Source: Magnetospirillum sp. ME-1 (lineage in GTDB: Bacteria > Pseudomonadota > Alphaproteobacteria > Rhodospirillales > Magnetospirillaceae). From it: a stretch of 64,000 nucleotides of DNA. The DNA lies in the NCBI RefSeq assembly GCF_002105535.1, contig NZ_CP015848.1, forward strand, positions 3,886,926 to 3,950,925, read 5' to 3'. Of this stretch, positions 18,623 through 28,014 are shown one piece after another (the first letter of the stretch is position 1; every line of letters starts with the position of its first letter). A program made the translations under genes and the position numbers. Under the pieces are notes generated by a model, which did not search any database, was not told the DNA's origin, and saw nothing but the letters and a program-made list of their open reading frames with translations.

Positions 18623-19972
18623 ATGTCAGTTACCAGACTTACGAAAAGCACTGTCGATGCTATTCCGTTTAGTGCTTCTGGACAAGCCATTTATAAAGAC
18701 AGCCAACTTAAGGGATTTGGCCTCAAGGTCGGGATCGGCACCAAGACCTACATCGCCGAGGGTTCGCCCAACGGTCGCTCGCGGCTGGTGACCATCGGGC
18801 GCCACGGGGTCATCACCACCGAGCAGGCCCGCAAGAAGGCCAGCCCATTGCGGGAGGGCATCGACCCCAACAAGGTCAAGAAGCAGGCCCGCGCCAAGCA
18901 ACTGACCCTGGCCGAGGCTGCCGAGATATACCTCGACGCTCCGAAGGTCCGGGCTCCCGCCACCCTGGCCGAATATCGGGCGACCCTGCAACGGTACTTC
19001 CGGGACTGGCTCGCCCGCCCGCTGTCGGAGATCACCCGCAAGGACTGCTACGGCCGTCACCGCAAGATCGGCAAGGAGCGGGGCACCTACGCGGCCAACG
19101 GCGCCATGCGGATGATCCGCGCCACCTACAACCGGGCTCTCAAGCAGTTCGAAGACCTGCCGCCCGTGAATCCGGTCATTGCCGTGGATTGGTACCCGGA
19201 GGAGGCGCGGGACGCCGCCATCGCCGCCGAGGATTTGGCCGAATGGTACCAGGGCATCCACCGCCTGCCCAATCCGATCCGCACGGACTACTACCTGTTC
19301 GTGCTGCTGTCCGGTCTGCGCCGCCGGTCGGCGGCCGTCATGCGGTGGGAGCATGTGGACCTTCGGGCCGGAACCTTGTTCATCCCCGAGCCCAAGGGCG
19401 GCAAGAAGCGCGCCTTCAGTCTGCCGTTGTCGGACATGATGGTGGATGTGCTGGCAAAGCGCAGGGAACAAAACGTGATCTTTTATGGTGCCGATAACCC
19501 GTGGGGCTGGCCTGCGGCGTCTCGCCCCGGTCACATGGTCGAGCCCAAGCTCAGCGACAACGATGAGAAGCTGGTCAAGGTGCCGTTCACCATCTGCATC
19601 ACTGTGACCGGCCGGAAGCCTGACCTGCATGTGAAAGCCGTCGTGGAGATCATGGCTGGCTTCTGGAAGTCGGCAACCGGCAGCGACATTACCCAGGCAT
19701 TCGATAAACATAATGAGCCAACATCACCGGCGGCCCACTTCATCTGTGGCGTTATGGAGTATTGCGCAGGGGAAAGTGTCCGCTATTTGCGCTCCAGCAT
19801 CGAAACTCAGATGAAGAAGTACATCGCTGCCTTGCCGGAGGACGTAAAACGTTCGGCACGGGAGGCCAGAGCCGCCAAGAACCAGGAAAAGCGTGACGCG
19901 GGGAAGGCTAAGAAAAAGGCCTTGCGCGATGCTGAGAGGGCAGGGCTTAAGGGATTGGCAACACCCTGCTGA
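18623..19972 (+). CDS. Tyrosine recombinase with missing catalytic C-terminus (probably inactive)
   Basis: Residues ~1-90 match the arm-binding N-terminal domain of tRNA-type integrases (KDSQLKGFGLKVGIGTKTYI, LVTIGRHGVITTEQARKKA). Residues ~95-190 are the SAM-like core-binding domain, and the first catalytic motif is present as LSGLRRRSAAVMRWEHVDL (Arg ~232). After SRPGHMVEPK (~residue 312), where the HxLR(R/H) and tyrosine motifs should follow, the sequence becomes unrelated (KVPFTICITVTGRKPDLHVK), ending in a Lys/Ala/Arg-rich tail. Neither HxxR nor the YxxH nucleophile region is visible. It lies about 155 bases inside attL. ATG 18623 is used; the frame opens earlier. Confidence 0.75.
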   Translation: MSVTRLTKSTVDAIPFSASGQAIYKDSQLKGFGLKVGIGTKTYIAEGSPNGRSRLVTIGRHGVITTEQARKKASPLREGIDPNKVKKQARAKQLTLAEAAEIYLDAPKVRAPATLAEYRATLQRYFRDWLARPLSEITRKDCYGRHRKIGKERGTYAANGAMRMIRATYNRALKQFEDLPPVNPVIAVDWYPEEARDAAIAAEDLAEWYQGIHRLPNPIRTDYYLFVLLSGLRRRSAAVMRWEHVDLRAGTLFIPEPKGGKKRAFSLPLSDMMVDVLAKRREQNVIFYGADNPWGWPAASRPGHMVEPKLSDNDEKLVKVPFTICITVTGRKPDLHVKAVVEIMAGFWKSATGSDITQAFDKHNEPTSPAAHFICGVMEYCAGESVRYLRSSIETQMKKYIAALPEDVKRSAREARAAKNQEKRDAGKAKKKALRDAERAGLKGLATPC

Positions 19973-19978
19973 TCCGGG

Positions 19979-20006
19979 ACGGCCCGACCCACCCAGGTCG
20001 GGCCGT
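19979..20006 (+). terminator. Terminator-like hairpin after recombinase 1
   Basis: ACGGCCCGACC pairs perfectly with GGTCGGGCCGT around a six-base loop, starting a few bases after the stop. The following sequence (TGTCGTTTCC) is only partly T-rich. Confidence 0.6.
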
Positions 20007-20189
20007 TGTCGTTTCCGCCCAGGCCCATGGCCCGGTGCCCTGGGGGCACGTGGCAAGCAGCCTTAAACGGGGCCGTCGAGAGTCACCGGGCGGCCCGCAC
20101 AGGCCCGGTGGCGGTGCGGTGGCCGGCGTGGTGTTGGGGGAGGTCGGAGGGGCTTGGAAAGGCTGATGTGGGAACCGTCTGCAAAGAGG

Positions 20190-20849
20190 TCACCTGTGCT
20201 GGTCTTTTCCATAGACACTGGTGAAGGTGACATTCAGTCCCCCGCATCTACTATTGTCGGCGGCAATCAGCCATTCACCGACGAGGCTGAGGTTGATCTT
20301 GCAGGCACCATCCTCAATGCGAATCTGATTGCCGAGCGGCATCGCAGTTCCTTCAACGCTGCCGGTATGCGGGGCCGGGCCGTCGCCCCAATGGGCGGTG
20401 CCATAGACCGCAACAGTTCCTGACTTCGGACCCAACCCGATATGGAGGCGGCTCCGATCGTTCGCCCAATTTCCCAGCCAAGCATCCAGGTCTGGGTGAG
20501 GGTTTGGCGTAACGATGTTCAGTTGTTTCTTTGGCAGCCAGCCGATGACCGGAGCCTTGCCGACATCCTTGAAATAGACGCAGACCCAGTCGTCGTTTGT
20601 TTGGTTCGTGAGGAGGCGATCGCCAGGAACCAAATAGGTGTCACGGCGACAGCCTTCCGCAGGGCACATCTCTCCGCGATCATGGAAGTATATGCGGGAC
20701 GACTCTTTGCCAATTACGGTCGCCGAGCGGAACTGATCACCTGGGCTTGCCTCGAAAAAGTACGACTCGCAACGTTGTTCGGCCAGTGCCAAGTTGGAAA
20801 AACCGCCAATCATCAAGAGAGCGGTCGCGAACCGAGTTAGATCGATCAT
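20190..20849 (-). CDS. Secreted protein of unknown function (219 residues)
   Basis: An N-terminal signal peptide is clear: MIDLTRFATALLMIGGFSNL then ALA-EQ, with likely cleavage after ALA. The mature part has about eight cysteines (for example RCESYFF, EMCPAEGCRR, VCVYF, GACKINL, SRCGGL), suggesting disulfides. The segment TYLVPGDRLLTNQTNDDWV followed by VIGWLPKKQL looks like a bacterial SH3-like fold. ATG 20849 is chosen because GAGG precedes it; a TTG at 20861 is possible. It shares the minus strand with the muramidase but is separated by 90 bases. No specific family is recognised. Confidence 0.7.
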   Translation of the reverse strand: MIDLTRFATALLMIGGFSNLALAEQRCESYFFEASPGDQFRSATVIGKESSRIYFHDRGEMCPAEGCRRDTYLVPGDRLLTNQTNDDWVCVYFKDVGKAPVIGWLPKKQLNIVTPNPHPDLDAWLGNWANDRSRLHIGLGPKSGTVAVYGTAHWGDGPAPHTGSVEGTAMPLGNQIRIEDGACKINLSLVGEWLIAADNSRCGGLNVTFTSVYGKDQHR

Positions 20850-20939
20850 TTTGCGCCTCAATGGCTGGGTAAAATAGGGTATCTCACAAGAAGGGTGCTG
20901 CGCCCGATACGGGCATTGCGGCGCGAATAAGATCCCTGT

Positions 20940-22553
20940 TCATTGCCGAAATCCTCTGGCGCGGTTGAGCCACCCATTCAAGAAGCGAGCTTGGCTCGGG
21001 TCCTGCTGCACCAATCTCCTGTAATAAGCCTCGCGCTGGTCAACGATCGCATTGTTGATTGCCTTCAATTGTTCGGGCGTTGCGTTGTTTAAGGCCGCGA
21101 TGGTTTTGTCGCCAATCACGCCATCGGTTTCGAGATTTGCTCCTGGAATTGTGCTGTTAATGGCATTTTGCACCATCTTTCCGGCTGCACCAGGTGAATG
21201 ATTGACGCCCAGGTCAAATACCTGGTGGGCAATATTATCATCCAGAATGTTTCCAATTCGGCGTTCGTCATAGTACTCTTTTTTGTAAATCGCCTTTGCT
21301 TGTTCTTGGGTAAGGTCCTTGACCTCGATTGCGCGTCCTCCTTCCCCGAGGCCGCCGTTTTTCTTCTGGTAGGAATCCAAGGTGGCTTTTGTGATTCCAT
21401 AATTAGTCTCGCCACCACGGTCAATCGGGTCGTTTGAATAGCCACCTTCTCTATTGAGTGTGGCTTCGCTTAATCCATCATTTATGGTTCCGGTATTGGC
21501 CTGGGCCACTTGAGTGAGGGGGTGGCCGGTCTGCCGCTCCACATTGTCCCGCCAAGTGCCGAGCAGTTCCGATTCCGAATAGGAGCGCCCTTGAGGAGTG
21601 GGTCGGGGCTGCATCAGCCCTTCCTGCTCCATGCGGGTGCGGAACGGATCGGCGGAGGCGGAATTGCGGTTGCGCAGTTCCTGCGTCACCGCCTCGATCT
21701 CGGCGCTGGTGCCGTGGGGATCGGACTGGGCCTGGGTGGCGTAGTGTTGCGCCACGCCGTCGAAATTGCCGCGCCCGTCCACGGTGTCGGCCATGCTGCG
21801 CGCCTGCCACCAGTCGGCCTGGGGGGCTTGTGCCGCCTGGGCCGCCTTGGCGGCGCGCAACTGCTCGCCCTGCTCCCACACCTTGTCGGGAATCTTGGGG
21901 AACTTGAATTCGGGATCGGGGGTCAGGGGATCGTCGCCGCCACTCAGCCGCTCCAGCAGGCTTCCCCGCTGAGCCTGGGGCTGCGGCCGGAATGCCCGCG
22001 TATCTGTGGTGCCGAAGTCCGAGTGAAGCGCTCCGCCGTCAGCAGCCTCCATGCCGCCGAACAGATTCTTCGGGGCGGCCACGTCCCGGCCGCTGCCGAT
22101 GCTGGACGGAGCGTCGGCGATGCCCGAGGCCAGCGACAGGGGCTGATCGCCGCCCTGGAGCTTGGCCAGATCGCCCAAGGGCTGCCAGGACGGTGCGGCC
22201 ATTCCAAGGTCGGTGCCGAAGCCCGAGCCGATATCGTCGAGCAGATTGGTGGTGAACGTGGGCGTGGGGGCCAGATTGGTCGCCGCCTCGCCCAACCCGT
22301 CCAGCAGGTTGCCGGACGAGGTGGCCGCGCTACCGGCATTGGCCGCCGCGTTGCCCAGTCCGTCCAATAGGCCGGGGACGATTTCCGATGCTGAACTCGC
22401 CGCCGCCGCGCCCGACCCGACAGAGGCCCCGGCGTCGAGCGCCGAGGTCAGCCCGGCCCCCATTTGTTCCAGCAGCCCCGCGCCACCGGAGGTGCCTGCC
22501 GCCAGACCAGCGCCTTCCGCGCCGGCCAATGATAGTTCCGCGAAGCCTCCCAC
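20940..22553 (-). CDS. Phage-like structural protein with C-terminal GH108 muramidase domain
   Basis: About 370 N-terminal residues are Gly/Ala/Ser/Pro-rich with low complexity and no recognisable domain, resembling virion or tail-associated proteins. Residues ~385-535 match the GH108 lysozyme family with its C-terminal peptidoglycan-binding domain: the catalytic Glu in NREGGYSNDP, GGETNYGITKATLD, DLTQEQAKAIYKKEY, VFDLGVNHSPG and DGVIGDKTIAALN. It cleaves the glycan strand of peptidoglycan. A GTG start at 22553 is preferred because AGGAG lies seven bases upstream; the frame opens earlier through a nine-base G/C homopolymer (22573-22581). Confidence 0.72.
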   Translation of the reverse strand: MGGFAELSLAGAEGAGLAAGTSGGAGLLEQMGAGLTSALDAGASVGSGAAAASSASEIVPGLLDGLGNAAANAGSAATSSGNLLDGLGEAATNLAPTPTFTTNLLDDIGSGFGTDLGMAAPSWQPLGDLAKLQGGDQPLSLASGIADAPSSIGSGRDVAAPKNLFGGMEAADGGALHSDFGTTDTRAFRPQPQAQRGSLLERLSGGDDPLTPDPEFKFPKIPDKVWEQGEQLRAAKAAQAAQAPQADWWQARSMADTVDGRGNFDGVAQHYATQAQSDPHGTSAEIEAVTQELRNRNSASADPFRTRMEQEGLMQPRPTPQGRSYSESELLGTWRDNVERQTGHPLTQVAQANTGTINDGLSEATLNREGGYSNDPIDRGGETNYGITKATLDSYQKKNGGLGEGGRAIEVKDLTQEQAKAIYKKEYYDERRIGNILDDNIAHQVFDLGVNHSPGAAGKMVQNAINSTIPGANLETDGVIGDKTIAALNNATPEQLKAINNAIVDQREAYYRRLVQQDPSQARFLNGWLNRARGFRQ

Positions 22554-23045
22554 GGCATGACTCCTTTGCGTTGGGGGGGGGCTCGTAACACCATAAGGAT
22601 TGCTGCGGAACGAATCAAGAATATTATGCTTATATTCCTTAATATTCCCAGTTTTCGGATGCTGATATGACAAAATACCGCGAAGCCGCGCGCCCTGCGG
22701 CGATGGGCCATGAGGAAAGGCGGGATGCGATGCCGGTGGCGCAGGGGCGGTAGGGCTGCGACCAACCGCCTATTACAGCCCTATTAAGCCCAAACCCCAC
22801 CATCAGGGGGGGCGGGGGCTTGCTGGCTAACAGACGGCATTGCGCAATATAAGGTAGTGTTCCCGAGGAGACCCGACCGTCTCCACCAAGCCCGCAATCC
22901 CCGCCTGGGCATCCCGTGCAGGCTCGCAAATAGCCCCAAACCACCCCCCAGCCCCACTTGCCCTACTTTTACCCTACTAACGCAAAAAGCCAGCCCGTTG
23001 CCGTGGCTGACTTTTATCTAATGAATTGTATAATAAGGTAAATTT
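22554..23045. other. Intergenic stretch at the right end of element 1
   Basis: About 490 bases without a convincing gene. It holds a nine-G run (22573-22581 on the plus strand), other G- and C-rich runs, and an A+T-rich part near 22985-23045. No coding frame with a good ribosome site is seen. Confidence 0.5.
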
Positions 23046-23091
23046 TGGTGCCGGTTGCAGGGTTCGAACCCGCGACCCCCTGATTACAAAT
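23046..23091 (-). repeat. Middle att: tRNA-Thr 3' fragment between the two elements
   Basis: These 46 bases are identical to the 3' part of the intact tRNA-Thr at 47614-47659 and differ from the 18422 copy at two bases. Identity ends after ATTACAAAT. It marks the junction of two tandem elements. Confidence 0.92.
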
Positions 23092-23244
23092 TTGAAGTTT
23101 GATCACGACGTCATCCGCAATAAGCCACAATAGACCGCTAAAACCCAGGAAAGTTAGGCGTGGCATCCGACACTCGCCGCCATTGCCCCGCCCTATTATG
23201 GTTGCTAGAATGGCATATTAGCAACCAAGTGCGGGGAAGCAGTC

Positions 23245-24573
23245 ATGCCGACCAATTCACGCAAGGCCGAAGTCACGGTGAGCGTTGTCGATGCAATGCG
23301 CCCCGGTTCGCTGGTTTGGGACACAAAGGTTGCGGGCTTCGCCATTCGGTGCCAGACAAGGGCCAAGGTCTATGTCCTCAAGTACCGGGTCGGCGGGCGC
23401 CAACGGTGGTTCACCATAGGCAAGCATGGCTCGCCCTGGACGCCTGAGACTGCGCGGAAGGAAGCCCGGAAGCTGCTGGGGCTGGTTGCCGACGATAAAG
23501 ATCCGGCGCAAACCAAGGAGGCCAGTAAGACCGCCATGCTGATGGCCGATGCCGCCAGCAAATTTCTAGAGGAACATGCCGAGGCGAAGCGCAAGGCCAG
23601 GACCGCTGAGGGCTACCGCGACATTCTTAATCGGATTGTGGTCCCAGCCATCGGTTCGCTTCGGGTGAAGGATGTTCAGCGGGCAGACATTGCGAAGCTG
23701 CACCATTCATTGCGGGCCACACCGTATCAGGCCAATCGAGTTTTGGCGGTCCTGTCCAAGCTGTTCAATCTGGCGGAAACCTGGGGCGAGCGGACAGATG
23801 GCACCAACCCATGTCGCCATATCGAGAAGTTTAAGGAGTCCAAGCGGGAGCGGTTCCTGTCTGCCGATGAATTGGCTGCGTTGGGGGAAGTGCTGGCCGC
23901 CTATAAGGGCTCGCCCTATGTGGCCGCCTCAATCAAATTGCTGGTGTTTACCGGGGCGCGGCTACAGGAAATTCTCACTTTGCGTTGGGAATGGATCGAC
24001 TTCGCCAAGAACGAGGTGCGCTTGCCGGATTCCAAGACGGGCGCGAAGACCCTGCACCTTCCCCCGCCAGCGATGGCGGTCCTTGCGGATTTGCCCCAGA
24101 TCGACGGAAACCCGTTCGTCATTGTTGGCGGCAAAGATGGCGCTTGCCTTGTGAACCTTGAAAAGCCGTGGCGTGTCATTCGGCAGGCCGCAACCGTCCG
24201 CCTTTGGCGTGACCACGAAAAAATGGGGCCGCTTGTCCAGGGGTTGGCCGAGAAGCATGAGCGGGCGTCGACCTATGCGGAATGCCAGAAAGCGGCGGAG
24301 GATGCTGGAATTGAATTGCCGGGCGGAATGGATGATGTGCGCATCCACGATTTGCGCCATGCCTTCGCGTCCGTTGCGGCCTCCGCTGGTCTGGGGCTTC
24401 CTATTATCGGCAAGATGCTGGGGCATTCACAACCCCAAACAACCGCCCGCTATGCGCACCTTGCCGCCGATCCGGTGAAGGCCGCACAAGCGGCGGTTGC
24501 GGGAGCCATTGCCGCCGCCATGAGCAGAAATCCTGCAGCCGAGGTGGTGCAGCTTCCTCAGCGGAAGGCATGA
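23245..24573 (+). CDS. int: Tyrosine recombinase / tRNA-type site-specific integrase
   Basis: The 442-residue integrase has the arm-binding N-terminal domain (VWDTKVAGFAIRCQTRAKVY, WFTIGKHGSPWTPETARKEA), the core-binding domain (~100-200), and a full catalytic set: Arg in VFTGARLQEILTLRWEWIDF (~residue 239), HDLRHAFASVAA (~368-371), LGHSQPQTTARYAHL with the tyrosine near residue 404. It recombines attP with the tRNA-Thr attB. It lies about 150 bases inside the middle att and reads away from it, the usual arrangement. Apparently intact, unlike the recombinase in element 1. Confidence 0.93.
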   Translation: MPTNSRKAEVTVSVVDAMRPGSLVWDTKVAGFAIRCQTRAKVYVLKYRVGGRQRWFTIGKHGSPWTPETARKEARKLLGLVADDKDPAQTKEASKTAMLMADAASKFLEEHAEAKRKARTAEGYRDILNRIVVPAIGSLRVKDVQRADIAKLHHSLRATPYQANRVLAVLSKLFNLAETWGERTDGTNPCRHIEKFKESKRERFLSADELAALGEVLAAYKGSPYVAASIKLLVFTGARLQEILTLRWEWIDFAKNEVRLPDSKTGAKTLHLPPPAMAVLADLPQIDGNPFVIVGGKDGACLVNLEKPWRVIRQAATVRLWRDHEKMGPLVQGLAEKHERASTYAECQKAAEDAGIELPGGMDDVRIHDLRHAFASVAASAGLGLPIIGKMLGHSQPQTTARYAHLAADPVKAAQAAVAGAIAAAMSRNPAAEVVQLPQRKA

Positions 24574-24687
24574 GTGTCCCCGTGGCCCCTATGTGTTAGT
24601 CGGCAGTTGTAGCCCCGACAACCGCCATTGAGGCTGAAGGTCCGCTATGGCTCCGTTGTGCCAATTTGAGACTGTGGTGGTCATGGA

Positions 24688-26625
24688 TCAGGCCGTGTAT
24701 TCGCGCATCAACGCGTCAAGCCCCGCAATGACTGCTTGGGACTGCTCCTCCAGCCTCTGATAGCGGTCACGGGCTTCCGAAAGCTGTTGCTTTTCTAGGG
24801 CGATCAGCACATTGCGACCCGTAGTGTGGACCGGGCGGTGCAGGTCAAGCAGCTTCTTGAAAGCAGAAAGCGCCATCATGTGGTCGTCGGTGACATTGTC
24901 GTACCAACGGCCCAGACGGCAGGTGTGGTGGGTGCTCAGTTCCGACGGCAACAGCGCGACCTTGCCCTCCACCGCGTCTGCGATTCGTCTGACGAACTGC
25001 CGGTGATCCTCCTTGGTCGTCTCCAGTAGGCGGCCGATACTGCTCTTGGAAAGGGAATCGACCTTGGCAGTGGGCAGGGCTCCTTCGACGAAGTGCATAT
25101 GGTAGAAGGCATCGGTTGCTGCCGAGATCTCGGCGCGAATTTCCACTCCGTCCCCTGGAATAACGAGCAGGACACTTGCCCCACGGGCCAGGGCCGAACC
25201 GCTAGGATTGGTGACCATGGCGCCGCCCTCAGACAGGTCATGGATCTGGGCCGTGATTACGCGTCCCCCTTGGCGGATCTCTGCGTCTAACATGGCAGCC
25301 CGGCGGGGACCCTTGCGCCGATTGGCGAATTCCGAGGAGGTACGTACCGCCTTAATCAGCAGCTTGCGCATACCGTTCAAGGATTCGTCCATGCGCACGG
25401 CACTTTCGTTGACCGCAACCGAGGCGTTGTCAGCCTTGGACACGCTGTCCTCAACCGAGCGCATGCGCCGCTTGACCTCTTCCGCCTGCTCAGCGGTGAC
25501 CCCCACAGTGCGGGCGATCTCGCTAGTCGCGGCGGTCTGCTCCTCCACAGCCGCAGCGATGCCAGAGCTTACTTCCTCCATGCCATGGATCGCCTCAGAC
25601 ACAGTCGCCATCATGGCGGTGGTGTCGTTGGCGACCTCCTGGATGGTAGTAATTTTTTCGGTAATGTCCTCGGTAGCCCGTGCCGTCTGGTTGGCTAGAT
25701 TCTTTACCTCGTTGGCCACCACCGCAAAGCCTTTTCCCGCCTCCCCCGCGCGGGCCGCCTCAATGGTAGCGTTCAAGGCCAGCAGGTTGGTCTGGGCAGC
25801 GATGTCGCGGATTAGGGCTAGGACGTCGCCGATCTCCTGTGCAGCTGAGCCCAACCGGACGATCACATGACGGGCGTCGCTCATGCTCGCCGCCGCCGAC
25901 TGTGCGGCAGTCGAGGAGCGTCCAACCTGGGCGGAGATCTCGGCGATGGAGGCGTGCAACTCTTCCGCCGCCGCCGCTACTGTCTGTGCCGAGCACGATG
26001 CACTTTCCGCTGAGGATGAGGCGATCTCGGCGTCGGCGCTCACCTCCTGGGTGACACTTGACATAGTATGTGCGCTGTTAACTAGATCCTCAGTCAAGTG
26101 GGCGACGCTTTCCAGCGTGTCCGCCACCTGCTTATCGATCCGCTCGACCATGACGCCGATCCCCTGTTCCGCCTGTTCCAGGCGATGACAGGCGACATTG
26201 ATGGCCTCCACATAGCCCCGGTAGTCGTTGTTCATGCCTTCGGGCCGGATGGTCCTCTTGAACCGGCCGTGAGAGGCCGCCTCCAGGGCGCCCCTGACCT
26301 CGCGTGCGAATGATTCTACCTTATCGGCGGCAGCGTTGAAGTTCTCGCTCAGGGCATGGACGTCTCCGCCATCCGACAGCCAAACCATGCGGCTGTTGAG
26401 GTCGCCGTCTGCTAGGGCAGCCAAGGCCCTGGAGGCCTCACTCACGCGGGCAGCGCTCCTGCGGTTCCACAGGATTGCGGACCCGGTGAGGGCGGTAGCA
26501 ACCATGGCCAGGACCCCGGCCATGGTGTTGCCCGCCACAAGGCAGGCGATTCCCGCCAACATGGATGCCAGTCCAGCGGCGAGGCTCGCCGCGAAGGATT
26601 TAGAGAGAGAAGACAAGGTCTTCAT
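24688..26625 (-). CDS. Methyl-accepting chemotaxis protein with PilZ and CZB domains
   Basis: The 645-residue receptor has two hydrophobic segments (~residues 10-50) and no periplasmic sensor between them. A HAMP-like linker leads to a signalling domain whose hairpin tip reads [20 protein letters not shown] (~residue 295). After the signalling domain are a PilZ-like domain ([10 protein letters not shown] and DLSEGGAMV, c-di-GMP-binding type) and a C-terminal CZB zinc-binding domain ([13 protein letters not shown] with later LHRPVH). The combination links taxis to c-di-GMP and to zinc or oxidant sensing. Its start overlaps the end of the PAS gene upstream by 26 bases, so the two are coupled. 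Confidence 0.88.
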   Translation of the reverse strand: MKTLSSLSKSFAASLAAGLASMLAGIACLVAGNTMAGVLAMVATALTGSAILWNRRSAARVSEASRALAALADGDLNSRMVWLSDGGDVHALSENFNAAADKVESFAREVRGALEAASHGRFKRTIRPEGMNNDYRGYVEAINVACHRLEQAEQGIGVMVERIDKQVADTLESVAHLTEDLVNSAHTMSSVTQEVSADAEIASSSAESASCSAQTVAAAAEELHASIAEISAQVGRSSTAAQSAAASMSDARHVIVRLGSAAQEIGDVLALIRDIAAQTNLLALNATIEAARAGEAGKGFAVVANEVKNLANQTARATEDITEKITTIQEVANDTTAMMATVSEAIHGMEEVSSGIAAAVEEQTAATSEIARTVGVTAEQAEEVKRRMRSVEDSVSKADNASVAVNESAVRMDESLNGMRKLLIKAVRTSSEFANRRKGPRRAAMLDAEIRQGGRVITAQIHDLSEGGAMVTNPSGSALARGASVLLVIPGDGVEIRAEISAATDAFYHMHFVEGALPTAKVDSLSKSSIGRLLETTKEDHRQFVRRIADAVEGKVALLPSELSTHHTCRLGRWYDNVTDDHMMALSAFKKLLDLHRPVHTTGRNVLIALEKQQLSEARDRYQRLEEQSQAVIAGLDALMREYTA

Positions 26626-27127
26626 AGGTCCCGCCTGCGCCAATGAATTTTCGATTGAGCATGTCCAGTCCTGCCGCCGCTGCGTCTTTGGGATTGCCAA
26701 ACTTGGACTCTTCCTGCTTCAGCTCGCGATAAACCTCGGTGACGGTCTGCACAGCTTTGCGGATCGGGGCGCGGCGGCTGGAATGGAAGCCGATAATGGT
26801 GTTGTCCGCACCGAAGGTCGGCGTTACGTGGGCGAAAACCCAGTAATGGTCGCCATTCTTAGCCCGGTTGATAACGTAGGCAAAAATCTCGCTACCGTCT
26901 TGGATGGTGTCCCACAGCAGCTTGAACACCGCGCGCGGCATGTCTGGGTGGCGGAGGATGTTGTGGGGGCGCCCCAAGACATCGTTCTCCCTGTATCCAG
27001 CAATGTCGAGGAAGGTGCGGTTGGCGTAGGTTATCCGGCCGCCAGGATCTGTCTTACTGACTACGATGGCATCTGAGGCCAGAAAGCGTTCCTTACCGGT
27101 CAGTACGAATGTTTGTGGCTGAACCAT
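26600..27127 (-). CDS. Aer-type PAS sensor protein
   Basis: The 175-residue protein is a single PAS domain of the aerotaxis type, with the signature [20 protein letters not shown] (residues ~44-63) followed by [11 protein letters not shown] and [12 protein letters not shown]. Aer PAS domains bind FAD and report redox state; flavin versus heme cannot be told here. In classical Aer this domain is fused to the chemoreceptor. Here it is a separate gene overlapping the downstream receptor start by 26 bases, so the pair looks like a split Aer. A short C-terminal helical tail could dock on the receptor. Confidence 0.85.
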   Translation of the reverse strand: MVQPQTFVLTGKERFLASDAIVVSKTDPGGRITYANRTFLDIAGYRENDVLGRPHNILRHPDMPRAVFKLLWDTIQDGSEIFAYVINRAKNGDHYWVFAHVTPTFGADNTIIGFHSSRRAPIRKAVQTVTEVYRELKQEESKFGNPKDAAAAGLDMLNRKFIGAGGTYEDLVFSL

Positions 27128-27490
27128 GTGTCGTCGATCTCAACAGGAAATCCGCTGGAACCGCCCGTTTCGCCGAGCGATAGCCTAGGGTGTTGACGGT
27201 ATATATCCTTCGTATCAGGGAGGGGAGTCAATGGATTGGTGCGTGGTCACCCCCACTTTGTGCCATGACGAGATGCCCACGTTGTATGCCTAGATCAACC
27301 CTCCCAAACTGGTCGGGGAAAGCAGACAGAAGGCTTGTTACGGTAGGGGAGCAGGGGTAGGCCTTAGCATAGGGGCGAGCCCACATCTTTCGTTTACATT
27401 CCATTTCTCGCAACCCCAAACCCCATTCAATTTTTTGCGGTACCATCCCGCTTGTGTATCGCGTGGGATTGTGAAAGCGCGCCGAATGGC
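27128..27490. other. Intergenic stretch, no gene seen
   Basis: About 360 bases between the divergent PAS gene and the small gene at 27491. It should contain both promoters. Short frames here have no ribosome site or family resemblance. Confidence 0.5.
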
Positions 27491-27769
27491 ATGGGGCATC
27501 TCATGGAAGAAAATAACGTCTCGTTGGAGAAAATCGACAAAACCGACAACTTTCTTCTGAACAAACTGGCCGAGGCTCGGCGGAACGTCATTTTCCTGCG
27601 CGACCGTCTTAAGGCTATGGGGGCGCTAACGCCAGTTGCCATTGCCTCTCTTGATCAAGCCGACGAGGCATATAGGGCATCAATTGAAATGGCGAGAAAT
27701 ATTAAATTCCTCCAGGCAAACACTGTTGCGAAGCTCGAAGCGCTTATGAGCAAGAGACATGACAAGTAA
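27491..27769 (+). CDS. Small helical protein of unknown function
   Basis: The 92-residue product is predicted to be almost all helix (LEKIDKTDNFLLNKLAEARRN, then LDQADEAYRASIEMARN). It has no cysteine, signal or membrane segment. ATG 27491 or ATG 27503 (MEENNVSLEK) could be the start. It lies between the split-Aer pair and the REC-hemerythrin gene, so a signalling accessory role is possible but unsupported. Confidence 0.5.
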   Translation: MGHLMEENNVSLEKIDKTDNFLLNKLAEARRNVIFLRDRLKAMGALTPVAIASLDQADEAYRASIEMARNIKFLQANTVAKLEALMSKRHDK

Positions 27770-28014
27770 AACACCATAGAATATGGAGACTTTCTCTGAA
27801 TAGAATGCTTTTTAGAGAGGAGTTTCTCAGATGTGGCGCTCATTTTGTCAGTGAAAATCGATATATCAATCCGCAAATCCCTCATTCTATAAATAATAAC
27901 GTTATTCTTCATTGTGATTTTTGATAGCGTTGAAGCTTGTGTGATGGCTGCTGGCTCCATTATTGCCCCCCGTCAGCCATGTATGCTATTGGACAGTCGG
28001 AGATATAGGGAGCA

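Larger units (their letters stand above)
18468..23045. mobile_element. Integrated element 1 in tRNA-Thr
   Basis: The segment lies between the first and second copies of the tRNA-Thr 3' repeat. It contains a recombinase with a defective catalytic part next to the left att, a secreted hypothetical protein and a virion-like muramidase. The gene content and more A+T-rich gaps look like a decayed phage or satellite. Limits are defined by the att copies. Whether it could still move is doubtful because of the recombinase defect. Confidence 0.75.
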
